A stretch of 64,000 nt of DNA from Azospirillum tabaci (GTDB taxonomy: Bacteria; Pseudomonadota; Alphaproteobacteria; Azospirillales; Azospirillaceae). Location: the NCBI RefSeq assembly GCF_014596085.1, contig NZ_JACCJY010000017.1:62001-126000 (forward strand), read 5' to 3'. A program made the translations under genes and the position numbers. Positions 10,144 to 16,319 of this stretch are shown in pieces. The first letter of the stretch is position 1, and each line of letters starts with the position of its first letter. Under the pieces are notes generated by a model. The model ran no database searches, was not told where the DNA came from, and saw nothing but the letters and a program-made list of their open reading frames with translations.

Positions 10144-11265
10144 TCAACCCACGATCATTTCCGTCCACTTCTGGTTCAGCCAGTCGGACTTGCTCGTGTA
10201 CAGGTCGTAGCGCGGGATGATCGGCGCGATGTCGGAGGACACGGCGGCGAACTCCTGGTCCGTCAGGTCGGTCAGCTTGCGGTCGATGGTCGGGGCGGTG
10301 CCGACCTTGCGCGACAGCAGGGCCTGGATCGACGGCTGGCACATGTAGTCCACGAAGACATGCGCGAGATCGCCGGCCTTGGACGCGCGGGTGACCGCCC
10401 AGCTTCCCGAGTCGAGGATGCCGCCCTCCTTCGGGAAGGTCGAGCGCACCGGCTGCCCGTCCGCGGCGGCGAGGCCGGTCACGTCGTGGTAGTACTGGCC
10501 CATCGGGATCTCGCCGGACTTCAGCGAGGCCTCGAACTGCGCCTCGTCGCGGTACCAGAGCTTCACGTTGGACTTCAGTTCCGCCAGCTTCTTGAAGCAG
10601 TCGAGCTGCCCCTGCTCGCTGTCCAGGTGCTTGGTGCCGCCGAAGAAGGTCGCCGCCGTGACTTCCAGCAGGAAGCTGTTGCTGACCAGCGCCAGCAGGC
10701 CGAGCTTGTCCTTGTTCGCCGGGTCCCACAGCGCCGCCCAGCTGTCCGGGGCCTGCGGGTAGCTCTTGGTGTTCGTGACCAGCGTGATGTACCAGGACAC
10801 CGCGCCGATGCCGCTGACCTTGCCGTCCGGATATTTGTTGACGAGGTGGGGGACGACCTTGGCGGCGTTGGGAATCTTCGACAGGTCGAAGGGCGCCCAC
10901 AGCTCCGCCGAGGCCCCCTTCAGCATCGCCACCTGGGACATCATCGAGACGTCGGCGGGCGCCTGACGGGCGCGGGCCGCCTGTTCGAGTTGGACCAGCC
11001 ACGCCTCGCCGGTCGGCTCGGCGATGGCCTCCACCGTGATGCCGGTGGCCTTGGAGAATTCCGGGAAGATGTGCTTTTCGAAGGATTCCTTGAAGTAGCC
11101 GCCGTAGACGCCGACCTTCAGCGTCTTGGACTGGGCGCGGACGATGTTTGGAAAGCCGATGGCGGCCGCCGTGGCCAGCGTGCCCGCTCCGGCCAGAACG
11201 GCGCGCCGGCTGATGCCGCCGGCCAAAGCGGCGTGAAGTCCCTGCTTACCCGTCGTCTCGTTCAT
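10144..11265 (-). CDS. Polyamine/opine-type ABC substrate-binding protein with Tat signal
   Basis: A 373-residue periplasmic binding protein of the PotD/extracellular family 1 type. The N-terminus has a twin-arginine leader, SRRAVLAGAGTLATAAAIGF, cleaved after a PNIVRAQ-like site, so export as a folded protein is likely. The mature part has the KVGVYGGYFKESFEK opening and GAVSWYITLVTNT, the latter in the ligand-cleft region typical of PotD/PotF homologues. It is the first gene of the leftward operon that continues with ATPase, permeases, ureohydrolase and amidase, so the ligand is probably a guanidino or amino cation. It is divergent from the LysR gene. Confidence 0.9.
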   Translation of the reverse strand: MNETTGKQGLHAALAGGISRRAVLAGAGTLATAAAIGFPNIVRAQSKTLKVGVYGGYFKESFEKHIFPEFSKATGITVEAIAEPTGEAWLVQLEQAARARQAPADVSMMSQVAMLKGASAELWAPFDLSKIPNAAKVVPHLVNKYPDGKVSGIGAVSWYITLVTNTKSYPQAPDSWAALWDPANKDKLGLLALVSNSFLLEVTAATFFGGTKHLDSEQGQLDCFKKLAELKSNVKLWYRDEAQFEASLKSGEIPMGQYYHDVTGLAAADGQPVRSTFPKEGGILDSGSWAVTRASKAGDLAHVFVDYMCQPSIQALLSRKVGTAPTIDRKLTDLTDQEFAAVSSDIAPIIPRYDLYTSKSDWLNQKWTEMIVG

Positions 11266-11376
11266 GGATGCGACCTTTCCTTGCGGACGAGCTTATCTGT
11301 TCGTGAGGCCAGCATTGCGGCCTGCGATCATTAGACCCCCGGCGCCGTTGCTCGAAAATCAGAAAGTTTTGTATCT

Positions 11377-11398
11377 TACTTCGATCCGGGCCGAAGTA
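11377..11398. promoter_or_regulatory. Perfect inverted repeat, candidate LysR operator
   Basis: TACTTCG-N8-CGAAGTA is a perfect 7-8-7 inverted repeat in the 184-base region between the divergent binding-protein operon and the LysR gene. LysR-type proteins bind interrupted dyads of about this size (T-N11-A core) and usually control the divergent operon and themselves. The position, about 110 bases before the operon start and 50 before the regulator, fits. Binding is inference. Confidence 0.6.
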
Positions 11399-11449
11399 TC
11401 GGTGGGCCGGACCCATCGGGCGGGGCAGGGGAGGGCAGGCGTCGTGGCG

Positions 11450-12385
11450 ATGATTCAGCTTGAAACCGTGGATCTGCGCCTGTTGCGGTTGTTCATGACC
11501 ATCGTCGAGGCCGGCGGATTCAGTGCGGCGCAGAGCGAACTGAACCTGTCGCTGTCCACCATCTCCACCCATTTCGCCGATCTTGAGACGCGGCTGGGCC
11601 TGCGGCTGTGCCGGCGGGGGCGGTCGGGATTCCAGCTCACCCCGGAGGGGCAGGCGGTCTATGACGAGGCGCGGCGGGTGTTCGATACGCTGGAGAGGTT
11701 CCGCGGGCGGGTGCGCGGCCTGCGCGAGCGGCTGACCGGCACGCTGGCGGTCGGGCTGGTGGACAACACGCTGACCGACCCGCGCGCCCCGCTGGAGCGC
11801 GTCTTCGCCCGCTTCACCGAGGCGGCGCCTGAGGTCTCGCTGATCATCAACGTGCGCCCGCCGAACGAGCTTCTGCGCGACGTCATCGTCGGGCAACTCC
11901 AACTCGCCATTGCGAGCTTTCCGCGCATCGTGCCCAGCCTGTCCTACCAGGACCTCTACAACGAGACGATCCACTTCTGCGTGGCGGACGGGCACCCGCT
12001 GTTCACCCTGCCGGACGAGGCCATCGACCTGGACGAGATCCGCCGCTACCGGCTGGTCGCGCGGAGCTATTGGGGGTCGCGCGATCTGAAGATCTTCGCC
12101 ATTTCAACGCCAAAGGCGACCGTCAGCGACATGGAGGGAGCGGCGCGGCTGATCCTGTCCGGGGCTTACGCCGGCTACCTGCCGGATCATTACGCCGCCC
12201 CCTATGTCAAGGCCGGGCGGCTGCGGGTGCTGCTGCCCAAGGTCCTGTCCTATCAGGCGCCGTTCCAGGTGGCCTTCGATGCCAACCGTTCCAAAAGCCC
12301 GGTCGTGGACCTGTTCATCGCCCTGACCCGCGAGGAGATGACCGCGCCGGAGTTCCGAAGCGCTCCCGTCGTCCGACCGGCCTGA
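11450..12385 (+). CDS. LysR-type transcriptional regulator
   Basis: A 311-residue regulator. Residues about 6-65 form the winged helix-turn-helix (LRLLRLFMTIVEAGGFSAAQ, then LNLSLSTISTHFADLETRLG); the remainder is a LysR substrate-binding domain that senses a co-inducer. A GTG two codons upstream (11444) is an alternative start, with AGGGGAGGG placed suitably for either. It is divergent from the polyamine-type importer/ureohydrolase operon and is the obvious candidate to control it in response to the imported compound. Confidence 0.92.
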   Translation: MIQLETVDLRLLRLFMTIVEAGGFSAAQSELNLSLSTISTHFADLETRLGLRLCRRGRSGFQLTPEGQAVYDEARRVFDTLERFRGRVRGLRERLTGTLAVGLVDNTLTDPRAPLERVFARFTEAAPEVSLIINVRPPNELLRDVIVGQLQLAIASFPRIVPSLSYQDLYNETIHFCVADGHPLFTLPDEAIDLDEIRRYRLVARSYWGSRDLKIFAISTPKATVSDMEGAARLILSGAYAGYLPDHYAAPYVKAGRLRVLLPKVLSYQAPFQVAFDANRSKSPVVDLFIALTREEMTAPEFRSAPVVRPA

Positions 12386-12417
12386 CCATGCTTCGATGCC
12401 GCGAGATGGGCGGCGAG

Positions 12418-12470
12418 ATGTAAAGCAGCCTTGACAGTGGCGAGGCGTCGTATGTAAAGCTTCCTTGTCA
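12418..12470. promoter_or_regulatory. Two tandem operator-like repeats upstream of membrane protein-XRE pair
   Basis: ATGTAAAGCAGCCTTGACA (12418-12436) and ATGTAAAGCTTCCTTGTCA (12452-12470) are two 19-base copies 34 bases apart. Each is itself an imperfect dyad (TGTAAAG-N4-CTTGACA or CTTGTCA). They lie just before the small membrane-protein gene whose downstream partner is an XRE regulator, so autoregulation through these sites is likely. No clean -35/-10 pair is obvious, although TTGACA in the first copy could serve as a -35. Confidence 0.6.
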
Positions 12471-12495
12471 TTGGGTGGCATGGAAGGGGCGGAGG

Positions 12496-12876
12496 ATGTT
12501 CAGCATCAAGCGCTACGGCATCGAATTGTCCGGGGCTCTGGCTCTCTACGCGGCGCTTCTGCTCGGTGCCAACGCGGCGGACCAGTTGCTCCAACCGGAA
12601 GGCACGATGAAAATGGCGATTGCGATTCTGCCGATCCTCGGCACGGTCGCCGTCGCCTGGACAGTCTTGCGGGGGCTGCGGCGAATGGACGAGCTTCAGC
12701 GCCGCATTCAGTTTGATGCGATCGTCCTGTCCTTCACTGGAACGGCCCTGGCGACTTTCGCCTGGGGGTTTGCGGAAGGTGCCGGCGCGCCGGAACTGCG
12801 GGCCTTCCATGTCTGGCCGCTCATGGCGGTGCTGTGGGTCGTCGGGGTGTGTGTCGCCCGGTGGCGCTACCGATGA
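12496..12876 (+). CDS. Small polytopic membrane protein paired with XRE regulator
   Basis: A 126-residue protein with about four hydrophobic segments (residues about 9-27, 36-55, 69-88 and 103-120) and a basic, Arg-rich loop after the second (RGLRRMDELQRRIQFDA). I do not recognise a named family with a known activity. Similar small membrane proteins are commonly encoded directly before short XRE regulators, as here, with an ATGA overlap. The ATG at 12496 is preceded by AAGGGG at six bases; a GTG at 12475 is possible. Function unknown; sensing or anti-regulator roles are speculative. Confidence 0.75.
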   Translation: MFSIKRYGIELSGALALYAALLLGANAADQLLQPEGTMKMAIAILPILGTVAVAWTVLRGLRRMDELQRRIQFDAIVLSFTGTALATFAWGFAEGAGAPELRAFHVWPLMAVLWVVGVCVARWRYR

Positions 12877-13061
12877 GAAACGCAGTGAAAGACATCCGCA
12901 CGGCCCGCGGCTGGAGCCAGAGTGAGCTGGCGGAGCGCCTTCAGGTGTCCCGCCAGACCGTCAATTCGATCGAGAACGGGCGTTACGACCCCAGCCTTCC
13001 GCTGGCCTTCGCCATCGCCCGGACGTTCGGCCTGACCATCGAGGAGATCTTCTTTCCCTGA
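12873..13061 (+). CDS. Short XRE-family helix-turn-helix regulator
   Basis: A 62-residue protein that is almost entirely one Cro/CI-type helix-turn-helix: WSQSELAERLQVSRQTVNSI then ENGRYDPSLPLAFAIARTFG, ending LTIEEIFFP. Such minimal regulators bind short dyads as dimers. Its ATG overlaps the stop of the membrane-protein gene (ATGA), so the two are translationally coupled. Upstream tandem repeats at 12418-12470 are its likely operators. It ends 31 bases before the convergent serine acetyltransferase stop. Confidence 0.88.
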   Translation: MRNAVKDIRTARGWSQSELAERLQVSRQTVNSIENGRYDPSLPLAFAIARTFGLTIEEIFFP

Positions 13062-13092
13062 AAGATGACCGGTACGGAATCCGCCGGTTCCG

Positions 13093-13977
13093 TCAGATGT
13101 GATACTCCGGCTCCGGCACCGTCTGGTCCATGGCGAGCGCCGGTACCGTGTCGCGGCACCAGCCGACGATCCGCGCCGGGACGCCGACCACAGTGGCGCA
13201 GGGCGGCACGTCCTTCAGCACCACGCTGCCGGCCCCGACCTTGGCGCGGCTGCCGATCTCGATGTTGCCGAGGATCTTGGCCCCGGCGGACAGCAGGACA
13301 CCGTCGCGCACCTTCGGGTGGCGGTCGCCATGCTCCTTGCCGGTGCCGCCGAGCGTGACCTCCTGAAGGATCGACACGTCGTTGCCGACCACCGCGGTCT
13401 CACCGATCACCACGCCGGTGCCGTGGTCGATGAACACGCCGCGCCCGACCGGAACCGCCGGATGGATGTCCACCGCGAACACCTCCGACACCCGGCTCTG
13501 CAGGAAATGGGCGAGGTCGTGCCGCTCACGCCGCCACAGCCAGTGGCCGATGCGGTGCCATTCCAGCGCGTGGAAGCCCTTGTAGTAGAGGAAGGGCGTC
13601 AGGCAGTTGTCGGCCGCCGGGTCGCGCGTGCAGATCGCCTGGAGGTCGGAGCAGGCCTCCTCCACGATGCAGGGCGCGTCGGCGACCGCCGAGCGCACGA
13701 GCATCGCGAGCTGGTCCGCGGAGATGTAGGAATCGCCCAGCTTGCGCGCCAGCAGGCTGCCCAGCGCCGATGGGAAGTCGTGGTGCAGCAGGATGGCGGT
13801 GTCGATGAAGGGGCGCAGCCACGGTTCCTTGACGACGACGCTCTCCGCCTCGGCGCGCAGCATCGCCCACATGCCGTCCACGCCTTCCAGAAGAGAGGAT
13901 TCCGGACGGTCCAGTTCCTTGAGGCTCTGGTCCTTGAGTCCCTGTTCCTTGAGGCAAGGGGCAACGATGTGATTCAT
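13093..13977 (-). CDS. cysE: Serine O-acetyltransferase
   Basis: A 294-residue enzyme that makes O-acetylserine from serine and acetyl-CoA, the first committed step of cysteine synthesis. The N-terminal helical domain (residues about 30-155) is followed by left-handed beta-helix hexapeptide repeats with the catalytic DIHPAVPVGRGVFIDHGTGV segment and GGTGKEHGDRHPKV loop. The C-terminal tail ends in Ile, as needed for docking of the cysteine synthase partner. An unusual N-terminal extension carries LKEQG-LKDQS-LKELD, encoded by a 15-base triplicate repeat. The ATG at 13977 is the first available; internal starts after the repeat are conceivable. Confidence 0.93.
   Translation of the reverse strand: MNHIVAPCLKEQGLKDQSLKELDRPESSLLEGVDGMWAMLRAEAESVVVKEPWLRPFIDTAILLHHDFPSALGSLLARKLGDSYISADQLAMLVRSAVADAPCIVEEACSDLQAICTRDPAADNCLTPFLYYKGFHALEWHRIGHWLWRRERHDLAHFLQSRVSEVFAVDIHPAVPVGRGVFIDHGTGVVIGETAVVGNDVSILQEVTLGGTGKEHGDRHPKVRDGVLLSAGAKILGNIEIGSRAKVGAGSVVLKDVPPCATVVGVPARIVGWCRDTVPALAMDQTVPEPEYHI
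13916..13960. repeat. Three tandem 15-bp units inside the cysE N-terminus
   Basis: TCCTTGAGGCTCTGG, TCCTTGAGTCCCTGT and TCCTTGAGGCAAGGG lie head to tail. Read on the minus strand they encode three related pentapeptides beginning Leu-Lys. Because each unit is a multiple of three, gain or loss of a unit would keep frame. Confidence 0.75.
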
Positions 13978-14338
13978 GGCACAGATGTCCTGGTGTTCCC
14001 GACCGGTCCGGCCGCCGGTCCGGTCATGGGGCCTTCAACAGGCCGGACGGAAGCCTAGCACGCAGCTTTCCGGAAAGGGAGCCATGACTTGGGAAATGAA
14101 GGGTCACCACGAATTTTATACATTTCCACATTGTGAAAAAGCATCTCCTCCATGGGGCAAACTGTGCAGCGGCTTTCGAGCCACGATGTTTTCCATAAGA
14201 TGCCTTATGGGATTTCTGTGCTCACGGCACAGAGAAGACATCACGACATACACCCGGCACTGCATCAGTGCATCTGCCTGCCGTCATCCGGGGTTCGGCC
14301 CGCCCCTGCCGGTGGACCGGAAGACGACGAACTCATGC
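13978..14338. other. Intergenic region between cysE and the ECF sigma gene
   Basis: A 361-base gap that presumably holds the cysE promoter. It contains an AT-rich stretch near 14107-14150, unusual for this window, and a perfect dyad CCATAAG-ATGC-CTTATGG at 14193-14210 of unknown role. An open frame crosses the region but its composition and lack of a ribosome-binding site argue against a gene. Confidence 0.4.
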
Positions 14339-14887
14339 CTATGACGGCCCGCCGGTTCGGCTTGCGGCCGGTTCGGGCCGGTCGGCGCGCGCCATGGCGT
14401 CCACAAAATGGCCCATGGCCAGTTTCATGTCGTTGAAGACCGTGCCCTGCGACACGCCGAGATGGACGGCAATCTGAGGATAGGACATGCCTTCGATCCG
14501 GTTCAGAAGCCACACCTGACGGGCCCGCGCCGGCAAGCGGTCCAGAGCATCCATGAAGCACGAGTACCGCTCGCGGTGCAGCAGGCGCTCTTCCGCTGAT
14601 GGGGTCTCCGACGCGATGCGCAGCGCTTCCGCGGTGTCCGCCGGACCAGCCTCGAACCGCTCCTGGGTCCGGCAGCGCCGGAGATGGTCCAGCGCGAGAT
14701 TGTGGACCGTCCGGTGGAGGAAAGCTCCGATGTTGTCGATGGGCCCCCTCTCCACGGCCTTGCAGGCGCGCAGGTAGCTTTCCTGCAGCAGATCCTCGGC
14801 GACCTGAAGATCGCGCACGATCTTCATCGCGCACCCGAACAACGAGCGGCGGTGATCGAGATAGATCGCAATGAGGCTTGCGGACAT
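14339..14887 (-). CDS. FecI-type ECF RNA polymerase sigma factor
   Basis: A 182-residue ECF sigma factor with sigma-2 (residues about 8-70, QVAEDLLQESYLRACKAVER) and sigma-4 (about 110-165, LPARARQVWLLNRIEGMSYP then VHLGVSQGTVFNDM) regions. FecI-type members direct transcription of TonB-dependent iron transporters when released by FecR. The ATG at 14887 fits the usual N-terminus, with a weak AGGG upstream; a longer frame to 14956 is unlikely. A strong Fur box lies 72-100 bases upstream. Unusually it is divergent from its presumed partner FecR rather than in operon with it. Confidence 0.9.
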   Translation of the reverse strand: MSASLIAIYLDHRRSLFGCAMKIVRDLQVAEDLLQESYLRACKAVERGPIDNIGAFLHRTVHNLALDHLRRCRTQERFEAGPADTAEALRIASETPSAEERLLHRERYSCFMDALDRLPARARQVWLLNRIEGMSYPQIAVHLGVSQGTVFNDMKLAMGHFVDAMARADRPEPAASRTGGPS

Positions 14888-14958
14888 GATAGCCCTGTCG
14901 GTCACGGCTGCGGAGGGGGCACCACCGAGGTCGGTGCGACATCGGCGGCCTTGCAATC

Positions 14959-14987
14959 CTGAAATTGATAATGATTCTCAATTTCAG
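14959..14987. promoter_or_regulatory. Fur box between divergent fecI-like and fecR-like genes
   Basis: A perfect inverted repeat CTGAAATTGA-N9-TCAATTTCAG spans this site. Its core GATAATGATTCTCAATTTC (14967-14985) closely follows the Fur consensus of GATAAT-type hexamers. It is the only strongly AT-rich stretch in the 240-base divergent region. Repression of both the sigma factor and FecR by iron-loaded Fur (or a Fur-family relative) is the natural reading. Confidence 0.75.
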
Positions 14988-15127
14988 ATGTCAAGCCGGT
15001 TGGCCGGGAGCGGGAGCGATCACCATCTGCGGTTTGCGAAATCTGCGGTTTGCGAATTGTGACCCGGTGAGCGATGAAACGTCTCAACTGTACGTGAGTC
15101 CGGTCAGGGAAGAGTGGAAGACCAAGC

Positions 15128-16162
15128 GTGGAGCAGGACAAGCCAAACAGCCGACAGGATGCCGGGGCCTATCGGCATGCGGACCCGATCATGGACGAGG
15201 CGCTCACCTGGTTCGTGACGCTTCTCGACGCACCCGCCGATCCGGACACCCGAGCCGCCTATCAGGCATGGCGGAGCCGCGACCCGCGCCACGCCGCGGC
15301 GTTCGACCGCTTGTCGGCGCTTGGAGCCATGCCCGAGTTGCAGGCGGCGACGCTCGCCCATCAGCCACAGGCGGCCCTTCCCCCCGTCCGCTCTTCCGGC
15401 CAGACGGCGGTTGCCCGCTCCAGGATGAGGCGGCGGTCCGGTTGGGTCGGCGGATGGCGGGCCTCGCTGGCCGCCGCCGCGCTGCTGCTGGCCATTGGCG
15501 TTCATCTCCAGCCCATGCTGACGCTCCGCCTGACCGCCGACCACCGCACCGCGACCGGGGAGCGTCGGGAGATCGCCCTGCCCGACCGGTCCCGGCTGAT
15601 CCTCGACACCGATTCGGCGGTCGCGCTCGATTTCGCCGAGGGCCGGCGCCACGTCCGGCTGCTGCGGGGGCAGGCCTACTTCGATGTGGTCAGCGACCCC
15701 GCCCACCCCTTCCGCGTCACCGCCGGCTTCAGCGAGGTGGTGGTGACCGGAACCGCCTTCACCGTGCAGTCGGACGGCGGACGGGATGCCGTCTTCCTGG
15801 AGCGCGGGCGGGTGTCGGTCAGCCGGCGGGAGCCGCCGGGACAAACCGTGGCCCTCGTTCCGGGTGACCGGGTGACGGCGACCGCGGACAGCCTGTCGGC
15901 GCCCGCCCGCCCGGATCCGGCGGTCGCCCTGGCCTGGAAGGACGGGCGCTATGTGTTTCATGACCAGCCCTTTGCCGCGGTCGTCGACACCATCCGGCGC
16001 TACCACACCGCCCCTGTCATCCTGATCGGCGACCGGCTGGCCGGTGCGCGGGTCAGCGGAAACTACCGGCTGGACGATCCCGCCGCGGCGATCCGCTCTC
16101 TGGCCGACGTCGTGGGCGCGCGTGTGACCGAGCTTCCTGCCGGGATCATGCTGGTCCGATGA
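15128..16162 (+). CDS. FecR-type anti-sigma/signal-transducing membrane protein
   Basis: A 344-residue protein: N-terminal cytoplasmic sigma-interaction domain (DEALTWFVTLLDAPADPDTR, then HAAAFDRL), one membrane segment at about 108-124 (ASLAAAALLLAIGV), and a periplasmic FecR domain (TGERREIALPDRSRLILDTD, RLLRGQAYFDV, VVVTGTAFTV) with a C-terminal STN-like tail. It relays the receptor's ligand signal to the FecI-type sigma factor. The GTG at 15128 is chosen because GGAAG precedes it; ATG at 15191 would remove part of the conserved start. It is divergent from the sigma gene and 157 bases before the receptor gene. Confidence 0.88.
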   Translation: MEQDKPNSRQDAGAYRHADPIMDEALTWFVTLLDAPADPDTRAAYQAWRSRDPRHAAAFDRLSALGAMPELQAATLAHQPQAALPPVRSSGQTAVARSRMRRRSGWVGGWRASLAAAALLLAIGVHLQPMLTLRLTADHRTATGERREIALPDRSRLILDTDSAVALDFAEGRRHVRLLRGQAYFDVVSDPAHPFRVTAGFSEVVVTGTAFTVQSDGGRDAVFLERGRVSVSRREPPGQTVALVPGDRVTATADSLSAPARPDPAVALAWKDGRYVFHDQPFAAVVDTIRRYHTAPVILIGDRLAGARVSGNYRLDDPAAAIRSLADVVGARVTELPAGIMLVR

Positions 16163-16319
16163 ATCCGGCTTCGATCGGCCCGGCTTCGATCGGCTTTGTC
16201 CTTTTTCCAAGACTTTTTTTGTGAGACGCCGCAGCTCCGCGCGTCTGCCGAAAAGAGGGGCGCGATCCATACACCGGTAATCACGCCCCCGCCACCAGCG
16301 CAGACGGGAGTTGTGAGGA

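Noticed and set aside
13976..14344. A 122-codon plus-strand frame between cysE and the sigma gene
   Set aside because: No ribosome-binding site, no homology-like motif, and it runs through the region expected to hold the cysE promoter.
16163..16230. Intrinsic terminator between fecR and the receptor gene
   Set aside because: There is a tandem CCGGCTTCGATCGG repeat and a later T-run, but they are separated by over ten bases and do not form one stem-T structure.
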